Shown here one piece after another: positions 56,576 to 64,000 of a DNA stretch of 64,000 nucleotides. Location of the stretch: the NCBI RefSeq assembly GCF_000407545.1, contig NZ_ASWH01000001.1:310001-374000 (forward strand). Direction: 5' to 3'. Numbering within the stretch: the stretch's first letter is position 1; every line of letters begins with the position of its first letter. Source of the stretch: Enterococcus gilvus ATCC BAA-350. GTDB lineage: Bacteria; Bacillota; Bacilli; Lactobacillales; Enterococcaceae. The notes below the pieces were generated by a model, which saw nothing but the letters and a program-made list of their open reading frames with translations, was not told the origin of the DNA and did not search any database. Made by a program: the position numbers and the translations under genes.

Positions 56576-56893
56576 ATGATTATCCCTAAAAGTATCGAAG
56601 AACTAGCTGGTTATGCAGAAAAAGGGAAGAATGTTTTCTTCTTTACTGCGGATTGGTGCGGCGATTGTAATTTTATCAAACCACAAATGCCGGAGATCGA
56701 ATCCATGTTTCCACAATTTCAATTTATTCAAGTGGATCGGGACGAGTACATTGATGTGGCAGCCGAGTGGAGTATCTTTGGGATTCCTAGTTTTGTCGTA
56801 GTCAATGACGGAGAAGAATTGGGTCGATTGGTCAATAAAAATCGTAAAACAAAGGATGAAATCGCTGGCTTCTTGCAACGAGTGGAAGGGTAG
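56576..56893 (+). CDS. Thioredoxin-like protein
   Basis: The 105-residue protein has a thioredoxin fold with the active site WCGDC (C28 and C31), the cis-proline segment IFGIPSF near 74, and no signal peptide. It is likely a cytoplasmic thiol-disulfide reductase with a non-standard CGDC centre. The Usp gene follows by 9 bases, so the two probably form one stress-related operon. Confidence 0.88.
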   Translation: MIIPKSIEELAGYAEKGKNVFFFTADWCGDCNFIKPQMPEIESMFPQFQFIQVDRDEYIDVAAEWSIFGIPSFVVVNDGEELGRLVNKNRKTKDEIAGFLQRVEG

Positions 56894-56902
56894 GAGATTG
56901 TC

Positions 56903-57358
56903 ATGTTCACACAATCATATCAAAATATTTTAGTTGGGATCGATGGCAGCGATCAAGCCACAGAGGCTTTCAAAAAAGCGTTGGCCGTTGCTAAACGAAA
57001 CCAAGGAACGGTCTATGTAGCGAATGTGATCGATCATCAAATCTATACATTTATGAGCTATTCGCCTTTAAATGAGAATATTATGGATCAATTGGCTGCG
57101 GATGCAAAAGAATTGATCAATCAATGTAAAGCGATCGGCAAGGACTTCGGCTATACGAAGATCGAAGGGATCATTGCATATGGTTCTGCCAAAGAAGCAA
57201 TGGCTAAAACATTGCCGGAAAAATACAACATTGATTTAGTGATGGTTGGGCAATCGGGGTTGAATGCTGTAGAACGCTTCATGACCGGCAGTGTAGCCAG
57301 CTACGTGATCAAAGAAGCCTCTTGCGATGTCTTGATCGTTCATCCAAGTGCCGAATAA
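56903..57358 (+). CDS. Universal stress protein (UspA family)
   Basis: The 151-residue protein has the Usp fold: NILVGIDGSDQATEAF at the N-terminus and the nucleotide-binding motif G-x2-G-x9-G-S near residues 114-128 (GQSGLNAVERFMTGSVAS). The motif suggests ATP binding. The ATG lies shortly after the thioredoxin-like gene, with AGGAGATTGTC upstream. Confidence 0.92.
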   Translation: MFTQSYQNILVGIDGSDQATEAFKKALAVAKRNQGTVYVANVIDHQIYTFMSYSPLNENIMDQLAADAKELINQCKAIGKDFGYTKIEGIIAYGSAKEAMAKTLPEKYNIDLVMVGQSGLNAVERFMTGSVASYVIKEASCDVLIVHPSAE

Positions 57359-57384
57359 AAGCTGGTCTAACCAGCTTTTTATTT
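57357..57384 (+). terminator. Terminator of the trx-usp pair
   Basis: The AAAGCTGGT/ACCAGCTTT hairpin is followed by Ts. Confidence 0.8.
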
Positions 57385-57568
57385 GGAGAAAAAGAATCGA
57401 ACGCCTATGAGAGGAACGTGACAGTCTCAAATTTCTCAACAAATACGTTCTAATTTTTGCTTTAGTGTTCATAAAGCTAGTTCACAACTTTAGAAATGAA
57501 AAAACTCTCATGCAAAAGTCCCACTAGATTTGTTAAGATACGAGAGGACTATGACTGGAGGTATAAAC

Positions 57569-58180
57569 GTGATTTTTGCGTATAATAAAGAAAATGTTGG
57601 CGACACATTAATGGTGATCGTCAAAAATGACGAAAATAAAGAAAACATTGCGGAGCGTAAAGAGAATGTCGCACGCATCCAAACAAAAGAAGGAACAACC
57701 GTTGCTTGGAATTTTTTCAATGTTTCAGACTACTTAATGATCCATGGAAATGGTCAGGTGGCGCTAACAGAAAAAGACATTGACGTGTTGAATGAACAAT
57801 TGAAACGTGCCGGCTTTGAAGAGCGCTTAGCAGCAGACCTTTCTCCAAAATTTGTGGTGGGCTATGTGAAGACTTGCGTGGACCATCCAGATTCAGACCA
57901 TCTGCATATCACGGAAACAGAGGTCGATGGCGGTGAAACCTTGCAGATCGTTTGCGGTGCTTCAAATATTGAAGCGGGACAAAAAGTCGTTGTCGCAAAA
58001 CCAGGCGCGATGATGCCAGACGGGCAAATGATTTGGCCAGGGAACCTACGCGGCGTAGACAGCTTTGGGATGATTTGTTCAGCCAAAGAATTACACCTGC
58101 CAAACGCACCTGAGAAAAAAGGCATTCTCGTTTTAGACGACGATGCTAAAACAGGGGAACTGTTCGAAATAGGGAAATAA
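57569..58180 (+). CDS. ytpR: YtpR-family tRNA-binding domain protein
   Basis: The protein (203 aa) carries a DUF4479 N-terminal part and a C-terminal OB-fold tRNA-binding domain (about residues 90-195: VVGYVKTCVDHPDSDHLH, IVCGASNI, GVDSFGMICS), like the one in PheT. The start is most likely GTG at 57569, as GGAGG is 7 bases upstream and the family starts near MIFAYN. The upstream in-frame start at 57530 lies before this ribosome site. The precise role is unknown. Confidence 0.88.
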   Translation: MIFAYNKENVGDTLMVIVKNDENKENIAERKENVARIQTKEGTTVAWNFFNVSDYLMIHGNGQVALTEKDIDVLNEQLKRAGFEERLAADLSPKFVVGYVKTCVDHPDSDHLHITETEVDGGETLQIVCGASNIEAGQKVVVAKPGAMMPDGQMIWPGNLRGVDSFGMICSAKELHLPNAPEKKGILVLDDDAKTGELFEIGK

Positions 58181-58261
58181 AAAACAAATTTGGCGGATAA
58201 TTTCTCCTCTGAATAGGCTGTCAGCGAATGATTCTTCAGAGAATTCTTGTGGAATCTAACA

Positions 58262-58688
58262 GTCGAAAATCGCGATCACTTATATAGATCAAAACAAGAA
58301 CCGATAAAGCATTTCATTGATTCGACTTTTTAGCATAGGTGGGGTGAAGGACATCTTCAAGTTTTACTCGGCGTTATCCAACGAGCAGGATAATCTGTTC
58401 CCTGAACCGAAAAAGTTCGCTAAGCTGCATTTTGTTTAAGAATATGCGAGCATCAACATGGCAATAAGAAGCAGGGCATCCTGGATGTTTTGATTATTTA
58501 ACCGACCATAAAAAAATGTGGTGGTCTTTAACGATGACATGATTGATTTGGTGGTGTTTGATAAGAGCTGGACTATTATCGCAATAGGTAGTGCGGTGGA
58601 CGAATTAAAGGGACTGGCGGATTATGTAACGGATCTAACTGTCGATGACGGAATCTATAAAGCGTGCAAGAAATTAAGCTGGATTTGA
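58262..58688 (+). pseudogene. Decayed Cof-type HAD hydrolase
   Basis: Pieces of a HAD-IIB protein can be read in several frames. KIAITYIDQNKNR is near 58267, followed by a stop. KDIFKFYSALSNEQDNLFPE is near 58350, followed by TAA near 58437. KKQGILDVL is in another frame near 58470. VVFNDDMIDL, AIGSAVDELKGLADYVTD and DDGIYKACKKL lie near 58520-58680. The order fits the cap and C-terminal part of a Cof phosphatase. At least two stops and one frameshift show that it is dead, and the N-terminal nucleophile motif is missing. Confidence 0.65.
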
Positions 58689-58830
58689 TCTTAATACATA
58701 TTTTTGAATACACTTCGCCGAAAACTGAAGAGGGATTTCATTTATTAATCATTCCCCTTTTTTTGTTGTTTCAAAAGCAATTCAAAGAAGCCTAATTCGA
58801 GTTTATGAAAAAAAACGGATACTATGCGAT

Positions 58831-59091
58831 ATGTGGAATCTACGCTATACTGCAACTCTTGAAACGAAGCTGAAGGTGTTGAACGATTATACGAAATCGA
58901 AGGAACATGGCGCTAAAATTAGGATTGAATTTAAAGTTGGTTTAGCTTCATTACAAAATGGACAGTAGAGTGATCGTTTACGTGCACGACAAGATCAACT
59001 CAATCATAGAAGACGGGAAGTAATCTATGATTTTGAATTTAGCAACATCCCAATGAGAGGTGATTGGGCATGTCGAACAGAATATTTTTAG
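58831..59091 (+). pseudogene. Unidentified decayed gene with one internal stop
   Basis: A single frame is open from 58729 to TAG 59089-59091, apart from one TAG at 58966-58968. From ATG 58831 it reads MWNLRYTATLETKLKVLNDY and, after the internal stop, continues with DRLRARQDQLNHRRREVIYD. The text looks protein-like, with charged amphipathic stretches. I cannot name the family. It could be a remnant or a random open frame. Confidence 0.35.
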
Positions 59092-59133
59092 CCTCATAAT
59101 GGCAATGGGTAACATCAATTGGATTAGAAATAA

Positions 59134-59168
59134 ATAGAAGCTGCGGATAATTTCTGCAGCTTCTTTGT
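59134..59168. terminator. Possible terminator
   Basis: The AGAAGCTGC/GCAGCTTCT hairpin has an 11-base loop and a short T-stretch. It lies between the decayed genes and the XRE gene. Confidence 0.45.
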
Positions 59169-59302
59169 GCGTCTATTTAAGGATTAATTCTTCATAAATG
59201 AATGAGAAGAGGATGCTATTCTGCCACATCTTTATTATGTCGAAAACAAGGAAAATGTAGAGGTATGTACGTTGATTTATAAATTTAATAAACAAGTAAT
59301 CC

Positions 59303-59617
59303 TCAATTTTTACTAATCGCTATTATCTGCTTAAATACTCTAATTATATCATTTCGTTTATCTATAGAATTCAAATCATGAATTATTCTACTGATATCAT
59401 TATCTTCCTTTTTGAAGGCAAAGAAAGAAGGATAGTCAATCTTGAATGCTTTAATAATTTTATCAAGTGTCTCAATTTTTATATTCTCAATTTGTCCCCG
59501 TTCAATTTTTCCTAAGTAGGATAGATCTAGTCCAGCTAACTCAGCCAAAGTTTCCTGAGTCAATCCATTTTGTAAACGCAACTCTTTTATTCTTGCTGCT
59601 ACTTTTGCGCTAAGCAT
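59303..59617 (-). CDS. XRE-family helix-turn-helix regulator
   Basis: The protein (104 aa) has a Cro/C1-type HTH at about residues 8-62 (RIKELRLQNGLTQETLAELAG, then LSYLGKIERGQ) and a short C-terminal helical tail (residues 75-104) that may mediate dimerisation. A GTG at 59626 is in frame, but ATG 59617 is used here. It is divergent from the 59879 gene and may repress it. Such small regulators are common in mobile or accessory regions. Its region is AT-rich compared with the core genes. Confidence 0.85.
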   Translation of the reverse strand: MLSAKVAARIKELRLQNGLTQETLAELAGLDLSYLGKIERGQIENIKIETLDKIIKAFKIDYPSFFAFKKEDNDISRIIHDLNSIDKRNDIIRVFKQIIAISKN

Positions 59618-59878
59618 CGGTCCCACAACCTTTCATTAGTTAAAGATTAAAGGTTTGTCAGTCGTTTTATTAGGTCTTTAATATCCTAAATTTTTTATTT
59701 TTTTACTAAATATAGGTTTTAAAAAACCTATTCATATAGTATATTATTTTTGTAGTAATTGAGATATGTCTCTACTAGGTTTCTTTGTATATAAGGAAAT
59801 GTGGATAGAGTAGTTAATTTACAAATTTGATAGTGATTGATTACTAAAAAATATGAATTTTTGAGAGGGAGATAACTG

Positions 59879-60457
59879 ATGGAAGAACATTCGATTAATT
59901 ACGAAAACTTAAATTGTTTGGCTCTTATTAGGTTTGGCCACCGGATAGGACACGGCTGGTATCGAATATTAGTAAATGCTGAAAAGGAACTTAGCAAATT
60001 TGGTGTATCGATTGAACGAGTGGAGAAAAAGCAAGGTATTCTTATTCTCACCGCCGACTTAAAGCCAAATGAATGTCTTTCTCAGGTTCAAAATATCTTA
60101 TACGAATCAGAACTTGCTAGTGAAATGACTTGTGAATGGTGTGGTAATTACTCGGTTTCGCAAATAGCTATTGATAAAGAACTTTTTACAATCTGCGAAG
60201 GTTGCGAAGAAAAATGTGAAAGTTTGGAAGGTGTTGAGAAACGTTTACGAATAAATAATAGTCATAACCTTGAACAGATTATTGGACGAATGAACCGTGA
60301 AATTAAAAGATTAGAACATCAAGTTGAGTATTTCAAAATGGGCTGCACCCATTACAAGAAGAGAAGTGAAGAATTATCTAAGAAATTGGAAGGGGATCCT
60401 AGCGAAAATCATAAAAAAAGGATTCGTGTTGTGACTTCAAAAGAAAAAAACATTTAA
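59879..60457 (+). CDS. Hypothetical protein with a Cys4 zinc finger and coiled coil
   Basis: The 192-residue protein has an N-terminal part of mixed structure (residues 1-85), a likely zinc finger with CEWC near residue 95 and CEGC near 117, and a C-terminal coiled coil at about 128-175 (LEQIIGRMNREIKRLEHQVE). A GAGAGGGAGATAACTG segment precedes the ATG. It is the first gene of a pair with the LysM protein, 11 bases downstream, and divergent from the XRE regulator. I do not recognise the family. The finger suggests binding to nucleic acid or a protein. Confidence 0.65.
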   Translation: MEEHSINYENLNCLALIRFGHRIGHGWYRILVNAEKELSKFGVSIERVEKKQGILILTADLKPNECLSQVQNILYESELASEMTCEWCGNYSVSQIAIDKELFTICEGCEEKCESLEGVEKRLRINNSHNLEQIIGRMNREIKRLEHQVEYFKMGCTHYKKRSEELSKKLEGDPSENHKKRIRVVTSKEKNI

Positions 60458-60471
60458 TAAGGGGAATTATG

Positions 60472-61338
60472 ATGGAAAAGAGACGGGATATAAAGAAGCG
60501 AAAGATTATTGAAAATATAAAAGACTTTGGAAAAAAATATGGAAAGATGTTGATCTCAAGTGCCACTGTAATTGGAGGTTTTTTTATATTAAATGGACAA
60601 GATATGCAAGCATCCGAAACTGATGGTAAATGGGAAGCACGATCAATTGATCAAATCAAAAAAGATGTTGAAGGGAAAAAAGAATATACTATTGTCTGGG
60701 GAGACACGTTAAGCGGTATTTCATTGGCAACGAACGTTGCCATGGACAAATTAGCTTCGTTGAATGGCATTGGAAATTACAATTTGATTTATGCAGGAAA
60801 CAAGTTGGTGTTTGAAGGTAACGTAGTGACTGTTCAAAATCAAAATGGTTTCATAACGGATCAACAATCTATTACTGAAGCGGATAAGGTAGTACCTAAT
60901 CAACCAATTGGTGAATCTGTCAGTCAGCCTTCACAGGTTACAGATGCTGCTTCAGGTACACAGAATCCATCTACTGTTGAATCGGCTGATACTGGTGCAT
61001 CTAAACCATCTGGTACTGAAAATAGTAAGGGGAATGGATCAACAAACAATGAAAATTCGTCTAATGGAACCCCTAATGATGGAGAGGGAACAAATGTCAC
61101 TCCAATACCAGACCCAACGCCTGCTCCGATACCAACACCAACACCAAAACCAGAACCGCAAGTTCAATATACCGTGTGGTATTACGTCTCCGAGGGGGAT
61201 GACCAATCGACAAATATTGAAAAGGGAGCGCGTTTGTTTTCAACAGAAGCAGAAGCAACTACCTTTATTGAAGGGTACGCAGACAATTTATTGATGCAAG
61301 GAATTACAGGAAGTTATGGCGTAATGTCCTGGGAGTAG
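60472..61338 (+). CDS. Secreted LysM-domain protein
   Basis: The protein (288 aa) has a basic N-terminus, a hydrophobic signal segment at about residues 28-45 (MLISSATVIGGFFI) and a possible cleavage after MQAS. A LysM domain follows (EYTIVWGDTLSGISLATN to NKLVFEG, about 72-117), then a long Ser/Thr/Asn/Pro-rich linker with PTPAP-like repeats, and a small C-terminal domain (about 230-288). It probably binds peptidoglycan outside the cell. No catalytic domain is seen. ATG 60469 is closer to the GGGGA site, and ATG 60472 fits spacing better. Confidence 0.8.
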   Translation: MEKRRDIKKRKIIENIKDFGKKYGKMLISSATVIGGFFILNGQDMQASETDGKWEARSIDQIKKDVEGKKEYTIVWGDTLSGISLATNVAMDKLASLNGIGNYNLIYAGNKLVFEGNVVTVQNQNGFITDQQSITEADKVVPNQPIGESVSQPSQVTDAASGTQNPSTVESADTGASKPSGTENSKGNGSTNNENSSNGTPNDGEGTNVTPIPDPTPAPIPTPTPKPEPQVQYTVWYYVSEGDDQSTNIEKGARLFSTEAEATTFIEGYADNLLMQGITGSYGVMSWE

Positions 61339-61392
61339 ACGCGCTCATTAACTGTTCATAAGAAGTACTATATTAAAAAAATAGATAGTTTA

Positions 61393-61437
61393 GACTGTGG
61401 ATGCCATTCAGTTTTTGAATGGTACCCACAGTTTTTC
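61393..61437 (+). terminator. Terminator of the zinc-finger/LysM pair
   Basis: The ACTGTGG-atg-CCATTCA and TGAATGG-tac-CCACAGT stem is followed by five Ts. Confidence 0.8.
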
Positions 61438-61868
61438 TCTAGTTGATTTATGAAAGATCTAATCAGTAGAAAAGAATTTATTTCTTAATGTGAACTAAAT
61501 GAACTACCTAAATAAATAGAGAAAAATTATTTTTATTGGTCTTTCAAAGTATTACTAAGAGAATAGGATTAGTTGAAATTGCTTATTTCTGCTGCCTTAT
61601 TCTTACGATCATTTTCTTCAATTTGATTGAATAAAAAAACAATAAAAAACCGAGGATAGTGGATAAATTTGATGTAATTAATGATGGTTTGTTCTACCCT
61701 ATCAAGAATTGAGTTTAAATAGATCAGCAAATTAATTGTCATGTTCTCAGAATTTTGTGAAAAAAATAGTGTCTAAGGGTAGATGAAACATCCTTCATAA
61801 AAGAGGATATTATGTACTGAAAGGAAGCTGTAAACCAATAGAAGCATTGATTGTTTTTGCATTTATGT

Positions 61869-61896
61869 GTATCTTTTATATTAATATAAAAGATAC
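61869..61896. promoter_or_regulatory. Perfect 28-bp palindrome before the coiled-coil/HTH gene
   Basis: The arm GTATCTTTTATATT is followed at once by its exact complement, with no spacer. It ends 17 bases before the ATG and just before the GAGGG ribosome site. It could be an autoregulatory operator or an RNA hairpin that hides the start. Confidence 0.65.
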
Positions 61897-61913
61897 AAAA
61901 GAGGGTGGATGGT

Positions 61914-62732
61914 ATGAGGAATGATAACGCGGACGAGAAGAAGGAAAGTACTTATGACTTGTTGCTGAAATTAACTAAAAAAAATGGACCAGGATTTATG
62001 ATATATGCTGGAAGTGATGAGGAGATTCATAGTCTTTTATTTTCATGGATAGACGTGGCAGAAGGCTTGAAAAAAGAAAATAGGAAGTTAAGAAAGATTC
62101 ACCTCCAAAATAAAAAAACATATAAAGAAAGAATTGAAAAACTCGAGAGGGAATGTAATGAAGAAAAAGAGAGAGCAGATAGACTAGAAAATGAACTCGA
62201 AAGAGTGAAAGGAAAATTGAAAAAAAGAAGTGAAGAGGAAATAGCGTTTTATAATAGAGCGTTAGATTTAGAGGATCAGCTAAATAGAAAAAAGAAAATT
62301 CTCGATTTAAAAGAATATGATAGTGATCAAAAAATTGCGAACTCTGCTCAAGTGTATAATAAAAAGATTAGTAATTTAAAAAGTGAGATACTCGTTCAAA
62401 AGAAGAAGATTAGGGAGTTAGAAACTATAAAACCATTTTTTCACCAAAAGAAAAGAACGGGGGAAGGGCTGAATCCAGAAGATAAAAAAAATACCCTTGA
62501 TAGTAAGAGGCGTGGTGGCTGTCAATTGACCGATAAGCAAATTGAACGGTTATTGCTTATCTATAAAGAAAAGGAACGTGTTCCGATAACTGAAGCAATA
62601 AGCAAGTTAGCAATTACACGCAGAACCTATTACAGAGTGATCAATCTAAATTACAAATACGAAGAAACCAGGGATAGAATTAGAAAGATTGCGTTTGATC
62701 TCGGTGTAGTTTTACCTGAAAAAGGGAAATAA
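61914..62732 (+). CDS. Hypothetical coiled-coil protein with C-terminal HTH
   Basis: The protein (272 aa) has an N-terminal domain of about 50 residues (TYDLLLKLTKKNGPGFMIYA), a long charged coiled coil at about 50-170, a basic linker, and a C-terminal helix-turn-helix at about 205-240 (LTDKQIERLLLIYKEKERVP followed by ITEAISKLAITRRTYYRVIN), like the HTH of resolvases. A GTG at 61905 is in frame, but GAGGG spacing favours ATG 61914. It may bind the palindrome just upstream of its own start. The family is not recognised, and the gene is Lys/Glu-rich and AT-rich. Confidence 0.65.
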   Translation: MRNDNADEKKESTYDLLLKLTKKNGPGFMIYAGSDEEIHSLLFSWIDVAEGLKKENRKLRKIHLQNKKTYKERIEKLERECNEEKERADRLENELERVKGKLKKRSEEEIAFYNRALDLEDQLNRKKKILDLKEYDSDQKIANSAQVYNKKISNLKSEILVQKKKIRELETIKPFFHQKKRTGEGLNPEDKKNTLDSKRRGGCQLTDKQIERLLLIYKEKERVPITEAISKLAITRRTYYRVINLNYKYEETRDRIRKIAFDLGVVLPEKGK

Positions 62733-62773
62733 TCTGTGTCGGTGCGTTGGATAAATCAAAGGGAATTACTAAG

Positions 62774-62806
62774 AAAAGCTACGGAGAAGTTCCGCAGCTT
62801 TTTTCG
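62774..62806 (+). terminator. Terminator of the coiled-coil/HTH gene
   Basis: The AAAGCTaCGGA/TCCGcAGCTTT hairpin is followed by a run of Ts. Confidence 0.8.
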
Positions 62807-63275
62807 TCATATCAATTAATAATAAAAAAATCAAAAGATTTTCATTCAGGATTTTAAGCAAGGTATCTCGAAGTCTAATGAACTTAGATTTCCGAAATTG
62901 ATTGAAGAATGTAAAAAAAACGGATGAGGTATTTCATGTATTTGCTTAGGAAGAATAAGTATTTTCTAATAAGCAACTAGATAGTCTGAACATTGGATTA
63001 TTTTTTTTGCGTATTTGACAAAAAAATAGTTAGAGTTGTTAATGCTATGATGAACAACCCTAATTTTTATGTTGGTATAGGTGTCTCTATGAATCATTAT
63101 CACTATATTTTTTCGTATTTTTTGAAAAAAATATAGTTTTCGTTAGAATACAATTATGTGATTTATATCACTCCTTGTAAAAATAGTAGCAGAATCAGGG
63201 AACTTGGGGAAGTTTCTCTGGGGGAAATTCTGCTACTCTACTATTTATTTTAACAGTTATTAAAAGTAAGTAAAG
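62807..63275. other. Intergenic region with possible gene remnant and long hairpin
   Basis: No intact gene is present. A short frame (62832-62927, text like ELRFPKLIEECKKN) may be a gene remnant. The long imperfect hairpin at 63181-63246 is listed on its own. Confidence 0.4.
63181..63246. repeat. Long imperfect hairpin of unknown role
   Basis: AAATAG and TAGCAGAAT (63181-63195) pair with ATTCTGCTA and CTATTT (63227-63246) with a short bulge. Inside, GAACTT-gggg-AAGTTTC can form a second stem. No T-run follows on either side, so it is not a standard terminator. Confidence 0.55.
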
Positions 63276-64000
63276 TGGATAGATGTCAATAAAGTAGACA
63301 CAAAAATAGCAGATACTTATAGATGAGCAAAATAATTTTCCTCCATTTCATTGGGTGTAAGCATATCTAATGTGCCATGAGGCCGTTGTGTATTATAAAA
63401 GCCTTCGATGTATTCAAAACACGAAAGTTGTACCTTTTGAATAGAAGAAAATGTTCTTCTTTTGGGCTCTTCTTTCTTCATATATTTAAAAAATGATTCT
63501 GTTACAGCGTTATCCCAAGGATAACCTGGCTTGGATAAGGACCGTGTAATTGGTTGATCTTCCAGATATTTTCTAAACTGGAATGACGTATACTGGGAGC
63601 CTTGATCTGTATGAAATAGAACAGGTGCTTCTAGTTTTCTAGATGAAATAGCTTTTTTTAGCGTTGATAGTGCTAATTCACTATCAATTTTGGGACCTAC
63701 AGACCAAGCAATCACTTTTCTAGAAAATAAATCAAGAATCACACATAGATAAACAAAGCCCTTCTTTCCTACAGGAATATACGAGAAATCGCTTGTCCAT
63801 ACTTGATTTGGAGCAGGAGGGCTAAACGCTTGATTGAGATGATTGGGGCGTTCTAAAGAAACCTTGCGATCTTGTTTCTTAAAAGCAGGTTTACTGGTAG
63901 ACATTTTAGGAAGAGTCATCGACTTCATTAGTCGATAAGCTCGCCCAACACTAATAGAAACGCCATAATCACGCAATAAAATCCTTTGGATTTTTGCAGC
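63276..64000 (-). mobile_element. Partial IS3-family element at the window edge
   Basis: The element contains OrfB of an IS3-family IS and continues past the window. Its probable end is TGGATAGATGTCAATAAAG near 63276, by analogy with the TG...CA ends of this family. The other end is not visible. Confidence 0.6.
63317..64000 (-). CDS. IS3-family transposase OrfB (partial, N-terminus beyond window)
   Basis: The frame stays open to the last base of the window, so the start is outside. It shows the HTH_21 end (SISVGRAYRLM) and the DDE core: Asp in VWTSDFSYIP, Asp in FHTDQGSQYTS and Glu in WDNAVTESFFKYMKKEE, with normal spacing, then the C-terminal FYNTQRPHGTLDMLTPNE. It differs from the OrfB of the element at 32427, so two separate IS types are present. 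The visible part is intact. Confidence 0.88.
   Translation of the reverse strand, partial: AAKIQRILLRDYGVSISVGRAYRLMKSMTLPKMSTSKPAFKKQDRKVSLERPNHLNQAFSPPAPNQVWTSDFSYIPVGKKGFVYLCVILDLFSRKVIAWSVGPKIDSELALSTLKKAISSRKLEAPVLFHTDQGSQYTSFQFRKYLEDQPITRSLSKPGYPWDNAVTESFFKYMKKEEPKRRTFSSIQKVQLSCFEYIEGFYNTQRPHGTLDMLTPNEMEENYFAHL

Larger units (their letters stand above)
61339..61913 (+). other. AT-rich intergenic region with terminator and palindrome
   Basis: No gene is supported here. The region holds the LysM gene terminator at its left end and the 28-bp palindrome at its right end. Confidence 0.5.

Noticed and set aside
60908..61294. Second frame inside the LysM gene (128 codons)
   Set aside because: It arises from the repetitive Ser/Thr/Pro linker region read out of frame, and has no ribosome site.
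58181..64000. Complete prophage or integrative element
   Set aside because: No integrase, terminase, capsid or conjugation gene and no attachment repeats were seen; only scattered accessory genes and an IS.

Overview
The window is low-GC Firmicutes DNA from the Lactobacillales, most likely an Enterococcus. The signs are the mevalonate cluster mvaK1-mvaD-mvaK2-fni, OpuC-type osmoprotectant uptake, an IF3-L35-L20 operon with a long leader, the kbl plus short-chain-type threonine dehydrogenase pair, a mobile element of the IS3 family, strong AGGAGG ribosome sites, and cre and Rex operators. The species cannot be fixed by reading alone. No rRNA, tRNA or CRISPR array was seen.

Layout. 1-0.8 kb: a membrane-anchored zinc-ribbon protein cut by the window edge. 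1.1-10.8 kb: a sugar-alcohol/pentose locus made of a class II aldolase, a 2-hydroxyacid dehydrogenase, a split transketolase, an L-ribulose-5-P 4-epimerase-like enzyme, a galactitol-family PTS (IIC, IIA, IIB), a zinc dehydrogenase, a HAD phosphatase and a SorC-type regulator. A perfect cre site lies in its divergent promoter region. 10.9-14.3 kb: opuCABCD. 14.7-15.7 kb: queA. 16.3-19 kb: a Ca2+-type P-ATPase. 19-26.5 kb: two full-length adhE paralogues in inverted orientation around tgt-yajC, with different control sites. 26.7-32.4 kb: a small coiled-coil protein, the mevalonate operon and a deoxynucleoside kinase. 32.4-34.1 kb: an IS3-family element inserted inside the terminator of the kinase gene. 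34.3-38.6 kb: CorA-like transporter, HAD phosphatase, glycerol dehydrogenase and a FUSC-type membrane protein. 38.6-40.1 kb: infC-rpmI-rplT. 40.3-46.1 kb: a 42-residue membrane peptide, a second P-type ATPase with altered ion-site residues, an Mga-like regulator, a small unknown protein and an aldo/keto reductase. 46.9-50.7 kb: threonine catabolism (kbl, tdh) under two cre sites, followed by an APC permease. 50.8-58.2 kb: housekeeping and stress genes (thioesterase, nnrD, pepV, nucleoside hydrolase, SDR, PepSY-like, thioredoxin-like, Usp, ytpR). 58.2-64 kb: an AT-rich accessory stretch with decayed genes, an XRE regulator, a zinc-finger protein, a secreted LysM protein, a coiled-coil/HTH protein behind a perfect 28-bp palindrome, an unexplained long hairpin, and a partial IS3-family transposase at the edge.

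How the parts fit. The PTS would import and phosphorylate a polyol, the zinc dehydrogenase would oxidise it to a ketose phosphate, and the epimerase and transketolase would feed the pentose phosphate pathway. The AdhE pair disposes of reducing equivalents: the rightward copy has Rex operators (NADH sensing), while the leftward copy has only a cre-like site. The kbl/tdh pair turns threonine into glycine and acetyl-CoA.

I found no clear new defence or signalling system. The best leads are the accessory region after 58 kb, the orphan leftward transcription unit near 16 kb, the P-type ATPase with lost Ca2+ ligands, the IS in a terminator, and the probable AUA start of infC.
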